DNA from: Rhodopirellula sp.
GTDB lineage: Bacteria; Planctomycetota; Planctomycetia; Pirellulales; Pirellulaceae
Assembly (NCBI GenBank): GCA_002690925.1
Contig: NZGD01000136.1
Span: forward strand, 1-58,412
DNA length: 58,412 nucleotides
Direction of reading: 5' to 3'
The first letter of the stretch is position 1. Each line of letters opens with the position of its first letter. A program made the position numbers and the translations under genes. This document shows positions 19,042 to 27,747 of this stretch, piece by piece. The notes below the pieces were generated by a model. That model had not been told where the DNA came from. It saw only the letters and a list, made by a program, of their open reading frames with translations, and did no database searches.

Positions 19042-19365
19042 TCAATTCGATGGATCCGTAGGAGGCAAAATCTGCGGAGGCAGCTGCCCATCAGCAAACG
19101 GGCTACCAGCCTCCACTAGATCACGACGTGGTTGCAACCCCGCCATGACCCACTGCACTAGAAAGAGAAGAAACCCAACTACAAAAAATGACAACCCTGA
19201 CCCCAACAGCACAAGCAGGCTGATCGCGATGGTGTAACCTGTGAATGCTGCCTCTACTAACGCACCAAGCACCGCGCCGGCAAACGTTACAAGGAACAGG
19301 AAACGGAATGTGAATCGCGGAAGCAAACGACTCTTCAACAACGGTTCGACAGCGGGAGTATTCAA
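19042..19365 (-). CDS. Small membrane protein of the ABC cluster
   Basis: This 107-residue protein has two to three hydrophobic segments (about residues 20-42 and 46-73) and a Pro/Asp-rich hydrophilic tail (PPQILPPTDPSN). Its stop overlaps the TTG start option of the following gene, supporting it as the first member of the cluster with the 784-codon protein and the ABC subunits. The only in-frame start near the 5' end is TTG at 19365, just after an in-frame TAA; no clear Shine-Dalgarno sequence precedes it, so the start is uncertain. No family recognised. Confidence 0.65.
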   Translation of the reverse strand: MNTPAVEPLLKSRLLPRFTFRFLFLVTFAGAVLGALVEAAFTGYTIAISLLVLLGSGLSFFVVGFLLFLVQWVMAGLQPRRDLVEAGSPFADGQLPPQILPPTDPSN

Positions 19366-19597
19366 AGGTCTGCAACCAAATTAAATGTTTGACACTAACA
19401 ACTGCATCCACCGCGATATGAAGCCAGGACCACGATGGTCCAAATCACCCATCGCACGGCTTCACCTCCCTAGCTTCCGTTGCCTCTGACTACCGATGGC
19501 AACAGCTCAAGCTTGGAACAAAGTCACAATTAACTTTGCTGACTCCAATTACAATACTCACATCGAACATCCCATTACCGTCAGCGACGTTGCCCGA

Positions 19598-19637
19598 CCG
19601 CCCCATCAACTTTGGGGCCGCCTCATCAACTCTGGCT
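19598..19637. repeat. Imperfect 20-base tandem duplication
   Basis: Two adjacent 20-base units (19598-19617 and 19618-19637), both beginning CCGCC and sharing CATCAACT, match at 16 of 20 positions. It lies in a non-coding gap. No function is evident. Confidence 0.55.
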
Positions 19638-19956
19638 TATTGACTCGCAATTGAGAAAAGCAGGAAGAACAGTACGCGTCACTGGCAACTCCACGTCGTC
19701 TCTATCTTGCTTATCTTAGCGTGTAGCAAGCACCCGAGAGAAGTACCCACTATCCATGAAGGATTCCGTAAAACCCGAAAACTTCGCTACAGAAACAGCC
19801 AACCACGGCCTTGCTCTCACCAACATCAGCACGCAAATTGGTTAGATTGATGCAAATTCCGAAGCTACAAACAAAAGCCGCATCCCTGCCCGAGTGGCCG
19901 CCAACCAAGAAGTTCAGATTCAGTTGAGACAACCAAGCTGTATTGCCTAGTGCATT

Positions 19957-19992
19957 GCCGCCACAGTGCCCTCAGCCGCCACAGGGCCCCCA
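19957..19992. repeat. Imperfect 18-base tandem duplication
   Basis: GCCGCCACAG occurs at 19957 and again at 19975, followed each time by a GCCC-containing stretch (period 18). It is non-coding and has no recognised function. Confidence 0.45.
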
Positions 19993-20152
19993 TTTCCGCA
20001 TGAACGAAACATGAAACCGTGATATCATTTTAGTCCGTTCAACCCAAACCCATGCATCGACTTAACACCAATTCGCATGCCCCGCGGCAAACGTAAACCA
20101 GTGACGCCAAGTGTTTAAAGCTCCGTCACAAACACCAACGAAAAGGATTCCC

Positions 20153-20872
20153 ATGTCAAATTCGCAAACGACTCCTGAAGCGACTTCCTCTACCACTACC
20201 GCAGCCCCACCCAAAGGCAGTTCAAAGCGTTTAGGCATTCTGCTTTTCGTGCTTGCTGGTAGCGTCGCAGCCATGGGCTACGATCGATACGTTGCGAAAC
20301 CTGCGGTCCAAGCAGCCTACAACGCCATCCTCAAAGAGAATGGCAAAGTCTATACAACCATCGGCAAGACGTTCACGAACAAGGATTTGCAGAACCTAAT
20401 TGGCAAGACGCCCGCGAAAACATTGACTGATTCAGACGGAAACACAGTAGAGATTTATCAATGGCGAGCTGGCCTACCCATCCGAACCCATGATCTATTC
20501 GCGATCTATGAACAGAAAGACGACAGCCTGATATTCCGCGAGGTTGGCACGGGGAACTATGAAGACATTGTGGAGGCGAGTGCCAGCATGAGCGGAGAGA
20601 CAACGCTTATCGTTCCAACGCAGGAAGAATTGGCAGACTATGCCCGTGCTGACCGTGAATCAAATTCAGGCGGCGGCGATGACAACTCATTTTCCGATGC
20701 TGATCAAGAATCGCTGGAACAAGCAGAGGAAGACCAAGAGAACAACAAACAAAGAAACGCAGACACAGAGGACGAGGATTCCGACGGTGCTAGCGCGCCG
20801 GATGCTGACTCGCCCGCCACCGACTCAGAGCCCAGTAAGCCCCAACCCAGCGTCAATGCCTCCGCACCCTAA
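20153..20872 (+). CDS. Single-pass membrane protein with acidic tail, unknown
   Basis: This 239-residue hypothetical protein has, in order, a Ser/Thr-rich N-terminus (about 22 residues), a basic KGSSKRLG, one membrane segment (ILLFVLAGSVAAMGY, about residues 29-43), a small folded domain (about residues 50-145, with YTTIGKTFTNKDLQNLIGK and VEIYQWRAGLP), and a 90-residue acidic, Asn/Ser/Pro-rich tail that is probably disordered. The start at 20153 has AAGGA five bases upstream; an earlier ATG at 20111 has none. Similar short anchored proteins with an EIYQW-like beta motif are seen in planctomycetes, but I know no function. It is monocistronic, with long gaps on both sides. Confidence 0.75.
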   Translation: MSNSQTTPEATSSTTTAAPPKGSSKRLGILLFVLAGSVAAMGYDRYVAKPAVQAAYNAILKENGKVYTTIGKTFTNKDLQNLIGKTPAKTLTDSDGNTVEIYQWRAGLPIRTHDLFAIYEQKDDSLIFREVGTGNYEDIVEASASMSGETTLIVPTQEELADYARADRESNSGGGDDNSFSDADQESLEQAEEDQENNKQRNADTEDEDSDGASAPDADSPATDSEPSKPQPSVNASAP

Positions 20873-21850
20873 ACCTCATAAAATCAACCTTATAAACTCA
20901 GCAGTTGCCACTATCAAACCTTGCGGCCTCCGCTATTTCACGTGAGCCGCTAGCCACGCGAAACCTGGGACCCCAATGAGCTGGGGTACATGAATGTCGC
21001 CCAAGAAAAGTCATAGAGTGTTGACGCAAATAGCAAGGAAACGCTTCTTGCTTCTACCGCAAAGTAAAAATGCCTAGCGATCGAGATCGATCAAGGCATT
21101 TCGGTTGATCACGACTATCAGTCTCGCAACAAAAGTATCACTCTCAAGATCTGGCTTGAGCCTGGACGGATACAATGATTTTGAAAATCGCTGATCGCTA
21201 TGGCGGCAACAGCGTTTCATGCTTCTAACGATGGACGAACAATTCTCGTTGCAGACTGCCAGAGCATCTTTTTTGCAGAACAGGGCTCACGTATCATTTC
21301 TACAACTTGGAGCGTGCGCCGAGCGATTGAATCCAGCGACACTGCCAAATCCAGCAACACCGCGCAACGTCTGCATCATCAGTCCAGTAAGTATTGATGC
21401 AGCTCTCACCAATGCCCGAAAGACCATCTCAAGTTCAATTTCGGCTGCGGTGCACGAACGAGCCCCACTGTGATCAACACAACGAGGAAATACGGGGACA
21501 ACGTCAATCAGTTCCCTAACGTTTTCCCTGCGAGTTCGCGGCATGAAATTGCAAAAGAAACCACTTGAATACTTCCGTCTACGCGGCGTAGCATCCAAAC
21601 GAAAATCGACATTGACTCCTGAGTCATCGCTAGCAGATCACATCCTATTTTGATGAGCAATGTTGGTTTAGTGAAGCCGCCGCAAGAGCAACACCAGTTA
21701 TGGACATCGCCGTCCACCTTGAAGCAACGAAAACCGTATCCTGCACAACTACAACGGGATTTGGATCAGGGAATCCTCTCTGGACACTAAGTGCACTGGT
21801 CAAATTTCACCCATTCATTTAGCAAGGCAAGTGCATGGGCTTGGTCCTAA
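20873..21850. other. Long gene-poor region
   Basis: Nearly 1 kb with no supported gene on either strand. Short frames overlap each other and lack motifs and ribosome-binding sites. It holds a small hairpin, ACCCCA ... TGGGGT (20970-20987), and the stronger one at 21068-21101. It may be a decayed gene or simply spacer; I cannot tell which. Confidence 0.45.
21068..21101. terminator. Hairpin, possible terminator
   Basis: The 8-bp inverted repeat AAATGCCT ... AGGCATTT encloses a GATCG/CGATC-rich centre that can extend the stem. T and A runs on either flank are short. It lies about 200 bases after the stop at 20872, and could end that transcript or act in either direction. Confidence 0.5.
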
Positions 21851-22612
21851 TTAATTCAACATAGGGCTTATGACTCCTGCAGCTCCCATGAGCAACAACA
21901 ACCCGAGTGTGATTCGTCGCAGCCGCTGACGCCCAAGCAGACTCCCAAATTTCAATCCAAAATACGTCACAACCCACAGCACTGGAATCATCGCCAACGC
22001 TAACAACCCCGGCTCGATGACCTCGCTTCCAAATGCAATGTACAGAAAGGCCAATGCGGGAAAAATGCTGACCAGATACATCATGAAGAGAAAACTTCTT
22101 GTCTTCTCAGTGCTCCAGTCGTGTGCCTGAACCCAGAACACCATAGGCGGCCCGCCCATGCCAACAAGCCCTTGAAAAAAACCGGACAACGGAAACGCGA
22201 CCATCGCCCACCCCGGGTGAAGATGTTTGCGCGGTGTGGGGCGGATGAAAATGATCATCAGTGTCACCAGCAAAACAATCACACCCACCAATTGCCTGAT
22301 CGTCTCTTCATTGACGGAATCCATCCACTGCAAAACGATGATCCCAGTTGGCAGAAACAGCACACGCCCCAAACCTGGCCAGACAACCTCTTTGGGCTTA
22401 ATCGACTCACGCAAACTCCAAACGCCCCAAATGTTTTGAGGAATCGTAGCGACAAGCAACGAACATTGCGCCGCAGGAATGCTGTAGCCAAACCACAACA
22501 GTGCAGGAACGATGACAAGCCCTGCCGCAAATCCGGCGGCAGCCTGAACAAAAATCCCGGCACACAATATTGCAGCGAACGGGAGAAGCGAAAGTATCAT
22601 CTCAACATCCAT
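21851..22612 (-). CDS. TauE/SafE family (TSUP) permease
   Basis: This 253-residue integral membrane protein has about eight helices arranged as two similar halves. The characteristic TSUP glycine-rich segments are GIFVQAAAGFAAGLVIVPALL (first half) and SGFFQGLVGMGGPPMVFW (second half). The family exports sulfite, sulfoacetate or related organosulfur anions, or imports sulfur compounds. The substrate here is not known. The ATG at 22612 lies 33 bases after the stop of the MalK-like ATPase gene, so the two are probably co-transcribed, although TSUP carriers do not normally need an ATPase. Confidence 0.92.
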   Translation of the reverse strand: MDVEMILSLLPFAAILCAGIFVQAAAGFAAGLVIVPALLWFGYSIPAAQCSLLVATIPQNIWGVWSLRESIKPKEVVWPGLGRVLFLPTGIIVLQWMDSVNEETIRQLVGVIVLLVTLMIIFIRPTPRKHLHPGWAMVAFPLSGFFQGLVGMGGPPMVFWVQAHDWSTEKTRSFLFMMYLVSIFPALAFLYIAFGSEVIEPGLLALAMIPVLWVVTYFGLKFGSLLGRQRLRRITLGLLLLMGAAGVISPMLN

Positions 22613-22644
22613 GCGGGCATCGTAGCCGAATAGCGATCAGATCG

Positions 22645-23766
22645 TCAGCCTACGTCACCCAACTTCAGACGCTGCTCGGTCACACGTGAGAATACATGAA
22701 GATCAGCTGCTGAGACCCATAAAGACAATTCCTGGCCGACTGACAACCCAATGCTTAACTTCGAGCCTTTGCCAGAGCGCGCAAAAACAGCCAAAAAACG
22801 GGAACCATTTGCCAACCAAATAACTTCATTTGATTCCTCAACGATCCTACAATCTTGGATCACCGCCCGAATTGTGATGCCTTGTCCACGGGCACTTGTG
22901 TCAAACGCAGTACTGTTGTGAAAAGCTTTTGGCCGTACACCAACCCAAACGGGTCCGTCCGGAGCAGCGACCCGCAAGGCACTACCGGAACTCACGTCTG
23001 ATTGTTCGCTCATTTGAATGACGCCATCGACAAGCTCGGCTTGCAGCCAATTCATGGTGGGTGTCCCAATCGCCTTCGCGACGGCGATTGTCTGCGGCTG
23101 ATCATAAAGTTGGTCGGGAGTGCCCATTTGGATGATTCTGCCACCATCCATGACGGCAATCTGATCTGCCATCCGCATTGCCTCACTTCCATCATGGGTC
23201 ACGTGAATGGTTGTTCCAGGTACCCTTTGATGCCACTGGAGGATATCTCTCTGCAGCCGCTCCCGCACTGCAACGTCCAAACCTGACAAAGGTTCATCTA
23301 GCAATCGGACGGCAGTTTTTTTTGCAACAGTAGCAGCAAGGGCAGCACGTCGACTTTCGCCCCCACTGAGTTGCCGCGGCAACTTCCCCAGCAAATCACC
23401 AACTCCTGCAATGCGGACAGCGTCCGAAAGACGGGCCTCCAATTCGCTCTTTGCACAACGCCCCTGCAACGAGAGACGGAGAGTTTGCTCAATGGTCAAA
23501 TGCGGATAAAGCCCATCATTTTGGAACACCATGGAAACATCGCGTTTTCTGGGCGCGACTCTGGTCACGTCGTTTCCATTCATAACGACCTTCCCCGTGG
23601 CTGGGGTATCCAACCCAGCAATCATCCGCAAAGTCGTCGTCTTGCCGCACCCGCTCGGTCCTAGCAATACAACGTAGCTTCCGGATTCGATTGTCAGATC
23701 AAGATTGTCGATGACAATCTGCCCCGCAAAACTCTTCTTCAGGCCGCAAAGGTGGACGCTTGTCAT
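22645..23766 (-). CDS. MalK/UgpC-type ABC ATPase
   Basis: This 373-residue ATPase has Walker A GPSGCGKTT (residues 36-44), the Q-loop MVFQNDGLYPHL, the signature LSGGESRRAAL, Walker B RLLDEPLSGLD, the switch TIHVTHD, and a C-terminal TOBE-like beta region (about residues 235-370). This is the architecture of sugar or glycerol-phosphate importer ATPases (CUT1, MalK, UgpC). The signature differs from the usual LSGGQ(Q/R)QR at positions after GG. No permease or binding-protein gene is next to it, so it may serve permeases encoded elsewhere. The ATG at 23766 has no clear Shine-Dalgarno sequence. It is followed by the TSUP permease gene. Confidence 0.9.
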   Translation of the reverse strand: MTSVHLCGLKKSFAGQIVIDNLDLTIESGSYVVLLGPSGCGKTTTLRMIAGLDTPATGKVVMNGNDVTRVAPRKRDVSMVFQNDGLYPHLTIEQTLRLSLQGRCAKSELEARLSDAVRIAGVGDLLGKLPRQLSGGESRRAALAATVAKKTAVRLLDEPLSGLDVAVRERLQRDILQWHQRVPGTTIHVTHDGSEAMRMADQIAVMDGGRIIQMGTPDQLYDQPQTIAVAKAIGTPTMNWLQAELVDGVIQMSEQSDVSSGSALRVAAPDGPVWVGVRPKAFHNSTAFDTSARGQGITIRAVIQDCRIVEESNEVIWLANGSRFLAVFARSGKGSKLSIGLSVGQELSLWVSAADLHVFSRVTEQRLKLGDVG

Positions 23767-24286
23767 ACAATGCTACAAATTGAAAAATGGGGTAAGGACC
23801 GACCGCATGAACCAACCAGTACGACGTCCGAGAGTGCACGAAGGTACCACGCCTCGCCGCGATCCCTCTACAGGTTACATGGGTAGACCAAGCGTGGGGC
23901 CAGCCATACTTTACCTCGAACCCCACCATTACAAATAGACAGTGATACTAGTGAAGCGTTGCAAACAGCTGGCGAAAGAACCCATTCACGTCACGCTCTT
24001 GACTTAGCAAAGCTAACCACAAGAGAACAAGTGCCCCGTCGACCGAGTTCTCACCACTCCACTCGCCCAGAGGGTGTTAAGTGAAAAAGGTGAGATGGCA
24101 CAAGCATGACAACCAGGAAAATGACAATCAGCATAGCCATAACGGAAGCGGTTCCACTGCTATCACGCCAAAAAATCATTCCTAGACCTACAAACTGAGA
24201 ATTTAGCCTGAGACTCAATAGACTTGCCACCTATCGTCGCCTTGAGCGATAATATGGGCAAGAGATTTTTTACCAGGAGCCACCTC
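23767..24286. other. Divergent intergenic region
   Basis: About 520 bases between the leftward ATPase gene and msrB. It should hold both promoters. No gene is supported. Confidence 0.4.
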
Positions 24287-24859
24287 ATGATGACGAAACA
24301 AAATTTAAAATGGCTGCTATGCGGCATCACGACTGTTGCGATCGCGGCGGCACCAGGCGCATGGCCAATGCTTGCACAAGACGAAACATCAACCAAGTCT
24401 GCTGCTGAAGAACCACCGTACAAGCCAAAAACCAAAAGGGAACTACAGCGGCAACTCACGCCCTTGCAGTTCGAGGTCACCCAAAACGAAGGTACTGAAC
24501 CTGCGTTCAAGAACCGCTACTGGAACAATAAGAAGAAGGGCGTCTATAAGTGCATTGTGTGCGACCGACCTCTTTTCACCAGTAACACCAAGTACAAGTC
24601 GGGGACTGGCTGGCCGAGCTTTTACACGCCTTACAAGTCAGGCAACGTAGCGTACCGGAAAGACAACAAGTTTTTCTACACACGCATCGAAGTTCATTGC
24701 TCAAGGTGCGAGGCACACCTCGGACATGTTTTCGATGATGGCCCGAAACCCTCTGGAAAGCGTTATTGCATGAACAGCGCCGCAATGAAATTCATCGAGG
24801 ACCGTGCGGCTAAGAAAACGGCTAGTGACGAGAAGAAACCTGAACAAATTCAAAAGTGA
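24287..24859 (+). CDS. msrB: Exported methionine-R-sulfoxide reductase
   Basis: MsrB reduces the R-epimer of methionine sulfoxide in oxidised proteins. The family fold is clear: LTPLQFEVTQNEGTEPAF, the zinc-binding pairs CIVC (Cys89, Cys92) and CSRC (Cys138, Cys141), GTGWPSFY, LGHVFDDGPKPSGKRYC with catalytic Cys161, and MNSAAMKF. An N-terminal signal sequence (LLCGITTVAIAAAPGAWPMLA, about residues 10-30) means the enzyme acts outside the cytoplasm. A Lys/Glu-rich 20-residue tail follows the domain. The ATG at 24287 has AGGAG nine bases upstream; an upstream in-frame ATG at 24224 is less likely. A strong terminator follows at 24882. Confidence 0.95.
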   Translation: MMTKQNLKWLLCGITTVAIAAAPGAWPMLAQDETSTKSAAEEPPYKPKTKRELQRQLTPLQFEVTQNEGTEPAFKNRYWNNKKKGVYKCIVCDRPLFTSNTKYKSGTGWPSFYTPYKSGNVAYRKDNKFFYTRIEVHCSRCEAHLGHVFDDGPKPSGKRYCMNSAAMKFIEDRAAKKTASDEKKPEQIQK

Positions 24860-24881
24860 GCACATCGGCAACCTCGTTAAC

Positions 24882-24920
24882 AATCGCAGCCATCGTATTT
24901 CGATGGTTGCGATTTTTTGT
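24882..24920 (+). terminator. Rho-independent terminator of msrB
   Basis: A 14-bp stem (24882-24895 with 24901-24914, one G-U pair) closes a five-base loop and is followed by a T run (TTTTTTG). It lies 23 bases after the msrB stop and has all features of an intrinsic terminator on the plus strand. Confidence 0.9.
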
Positions 24921-25149
24921 TGCCACGGCTAGCCAATTTCACCAAGCACCCAAAGTTCTTGCGAATGGCGGTCACTAGGCGTGACCACGACAGATACAGC
25001 GAACCCCAACCACAGTTGCCGCTCATCATTTTCGCCAATGACTAGGCGAGTAAAATAACCAACTCACCTGAATTCACGTTTAAACAAACAATTGCTCCCA
25101 CCAACATTCCTCCATCGAATGAAATTACTTTGCCGGAAGTAGCCCCCAC

Positions 25150-25195
25150 CCAGATGGCTCCCGTGCGAAATAACCAGATGGCTCCCGTGCGAAAT
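25150..25195. repeat. Tandem duplication, 24-base period
   Basis: Two 22-base copies starting CCAGATGGCTCCCGTGCG at 25150 and 25174 are identical over those 22 bases and separated by AA. The period of 24 would preserve a reading frame (MAPVRN in one frame). It lies in the leader region of the peptidase gene. Confidence 0.8.
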
Positions 25196-25371
25196 CAACT
25201 GCCAATCAATAAATTATTCGCAGATGACACCAAGGCAGTTGCCTTGTTTTCTGAATCGCTCGCTGAATTCAGCTTCGAAATTACTTCTCATCCGGTAACT
25301 TTGAAGGTGCGTACAAGGCTCTTGAAGACTAGATTGTTGTCTTCATTTTCAACATTGCCGTGGAACCCACC

Positions 25372-27723
25372 ATGACCTGCAACTGCAACACCACTTTGTT
25401 TTCTTTGTTTTTGTTGACTCTGAGTCAATTTTTCAGCCCACTGGCCGTTACGACGGCAACAGAACAAGCTGGCAGTGACCGTCAACTCTCCGATCCAGCA
25501 ATTCTTACCATCGATCGCATCTACGATGGATCTGAATTCAGCGGCAAATCATTCTCCGGAAAGTGGCTTTCAGATAAAGACAGTTACACGAGTCTCGAGC
25601 CGACTGCAGCGGGTACCCAGCAGATCGTGGGACACGATGCAGCAACCGACTCAACAGTAATTCTGGTCAGCGCAGATGATTTAACACCGGCACAAGCATC
25701 CAGCCCACTCAAGATCGAAGGCTACACATTCTCACCTGACCAGAGTCTGCTGCTGATCTACACCAACAGCAAGCGTGTTTGGCGTAACAACACTCGGGGC
25801 GACTACTGGGTACTTGACCGTGCAGCAGGCCAATTGAAACAACTCGGCGGCAACATTCCACCGTCCAGCATGATGTTCGCGAAATTCTCGCCGTCTAGCA
25901 AGCAGGTCGCTTACGTGCATGAAAACGATGTGTACGTGGAAGACCTATTGAACAACACCATACAGAAGTTAACTCAACGTTCCAGTGATGCGATCATCAA
26001 TGGAACAACGGATTGGGTCTATGAAGAAGAACTAGGACTGCGTGATGCATTCATGTGGAGCCCAGATGGCAAGAGAATTGCCTTCTGGCAACTGGACACG
26101 AGTGCCGTTCCTCAGTTCCCCCTCGTTAACCACACCGATTCGCTGTACCCGGAAGTGACGTGGTTTGGTTATCCCAAGGTGGGCCAGCACAATGCCGAAT
26201 GCCGAGTCGGCATGGTAGAAATCGAAACGGGTGAAACAAAATTGATTGAGTTACCCGGCGATCCGGGCGAACACTACATTCCTCGAATGGAGTTTTTACC
26301 TCAGGATCGTGATTTGGGGGAACAACCAAGAATTTTGATTCAACAACTCAACCGCCTTCAAAACACGAACCGGCTGTTTCTTGCGGATTTTCGCAGCAAC
26401 ACTGTCTCGGAAGTCATGGTAGAGCGTGACGCAGCGTGGATTGACGTACATGACGAATTGAATTGGCTGGACAACGCATCGGCCTTCACATGGATGAGCG
26501 AGCGGGATGGATGGCGTCACCTCTACGTGGTGTCTGTCGACGATGGGGCAACGAAACAGATCACCCATGGAAAATTCGATGTCATCGAGTTATTGAAAGT
26601 GAACGAGGCAGATGGGATCGCGTACTTCGTCGCATCGCCCGATGAGGCATCTCAGCGTTACCTTTATCGCGTGAATCTGGATGGAACGGACTTGAAACGG
26701 GTGACGCCCGACGGTATTGCCGCTACGCACAGCTACAAAATTTCGCCAGATGCTGGCTGGGCAATTCACCAAGTATCTCGTTTTGATGAGCCACCAACGT
26801 GGGACTTGGTGACTCTGCCGGACCACAAACGGGTGCGAACACTCGAGTCCAATGAGGCTCTACGAAAAACGATCAGCGGTTTGGCCCGAACCCCAACCGA
26901 GTTCTTTCGAGTCACCCTGCCACCTGATGGAACGGCTGATGAGCAAGATTCGAAACCACTGGAACTGGAAGCATGGTGCATGCTTCCGCCCAACTTCGAC
27001 AGCACCAAAAAATACCCTCTCCTGATATATGTTTATGGCGAGCCGGCGGGCACTACCGTGGTGAATCGCTGGAGCAGCAAGTCCTATCTTTGGCATCAAC
27101 TGATGGCACAGAAAGGTTACGTGGTGATGAGCTTTGACAACCGCGGCACAAAATCTCCGCGGGGAAGAGCATGGCGTAAGAGCATTTACCGCAAGATTGG
27201 GATTATTCCGCCGGCAGACCAAGCAGCAGCCGCGAGGACCGTCTTGAAAGATCGCACTTACCTAGATCCTTCACGTGTGGGAATTTGGGGCTGGAGCGGC
27301 GGCGGTTCCTCCAGCTTGCATGCCATCTTCAAACATCCGGACCTGTACTCGACTGCCGTTGCCGTCGCGCCTGTACCGAACCAGAGATACTACGACACGA
27401 TCTATCAGGAACGGTACATGGGCCTGCCTGATACCAACGTAGAAGGTTTCACCGAAGGATCCCCCATCAATTTTGCAAAACAACTGGAAGGCAATCTGCT
27501 GCTGATTCACGGAACTGGTGATGACAACTGCCACTACCAGACTCTGGAACTACTCATCAACGAGCTGATCAAGCAAAACAAGCAATTCAGCATGATGTCG
27601 TATCCGAACCGAACGCATTCCATCCGGGAAGGAAAAAACACAACACGGCATCTGCGGGATCTGATGACGAGATACATTCTGGACAACCTGCCGGCTACTC
27701 CGTCACCTGCTTCGAAGAACTAA
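25372..27723 (+). CDS. Dipeptidyl peptidase IV (S9B family)
   Basis: This exported serine peptidase removes N-terminal X-Pro/X-Ala dipeptides. The start at 25372 gives a signal peptide (TLFSLFLLTLSQFFSPLAV); a GTG at 25360 would add four residues. The N-terminal half is a beta-propeller and carries the double-Glu motif WVYEEELGLRDA that binds the substrate N-terminus in DPP-IV. The C-terminal alpha/beta-hydrolase domain has nucleophile GWSGGGSSS (Ser at about 642), Asp in HGTGDDNCHYQ (about 718) and His in YPNRTHSI (about 749). The nucleophile elbow reads GWSGGG where most S9 enzymes have GWSYGG. The length of 783 residues is typical. The threonine aldolase gene begins 25 bases after the stop. 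Confidence 0.95.
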   Translation: MTCNCNTTLFSLFLLTLSQFFSPLAVTTATEQAGSDRQLSDPAILTIDRIYDGSEFSGKSFSGKWLSDKDSYTSLEPTAAGTQQIVGHDAATDSTVILVSADDLTPAQASSPLKIEGYTFSPDQSLLLIYTNSKRVWRNNTRGDYWVLDRAAGQLKQLGGNIPPSSMMFAKFSPSSKQVAYVHENDVYVEDLLNNTIQKLTQRSSDAIINGTTDWVYEEELGLRDAFMWSPDGKRIAFWQLDTSAVPQFPLVNHTDSLYPEVTWFGYPKVGQHNAECRVGMVEIETGETKLIELPGDPGEHYIPRMEFLPQDRDLGEQPRILIQQLNRLQNTNRLFLADFRSNTVSEVMVERDAAWIDVHDELNWLDNASAFTWMSERDGWRHLYVVSVDDGATKQITHGKFDVIELLKVNEADGIAYFVASPDEASQRYLYRVNLDGTDLKRVTPDGIAATHSYKISPDAGWAIHQVSRFDEPPTWDLVTLPDHKRVRTLESNEALRKTISGLARTPTEFFRVTLPPDGTADEQDSKPLELEAWCMLPPNFDSTKKYPLLIYVYGEPAGTTVVNRWSSKSYLWHQLMAQKGYVVMSFDNRGTKSPRGRAWRKSIYRKIGIIPPADQAAAARTVLKDRTYLDPSRVGIWGWSGGGSSSLHAIFKHPDLYSTAVAVAPVPNQRYYDTIYQERYMGLPDTNVEGFTEGSPINFAKQLEGNLLLIHGTGDDNCHYQTLELLINELIKQNKQFSMMSYPNRTHSIREGKNTTRHLRDLMTRYILDNLPATPSPASKN

Positions 27724-27747
27724 CCCCCGTCCCGCAGAACACACACC

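Larger units (their letters stand above)
19366..20152. other. Long divergent intergenic region
   Basis: About 790 bases between a leftward cluster and a rightward gene, so it should hold both promoters. I see no convincing gene. It contains two short imperfect direct duplications (19598-19637 and 19957-19992, listed separately). Confidence 0.45.
24860..25371. other. Intergenic region before the peptidase gene
   Basis: About 510 bases holding the msrB terminator (24882-24920) and a near-perfect 24-base tandem duplication (25150-25195). A rightward frame at 25130-25375 runs across the duplication and into the next gene's start, and is not convincing as a gene. Confidence 0.45.

Noticed and set aside
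25150-25195. Possible CRISPR-like repeat
   Set aside because: Only two adjacent copies separated by two bases, with no spacers and no cas genes; a simple tandem duplication.
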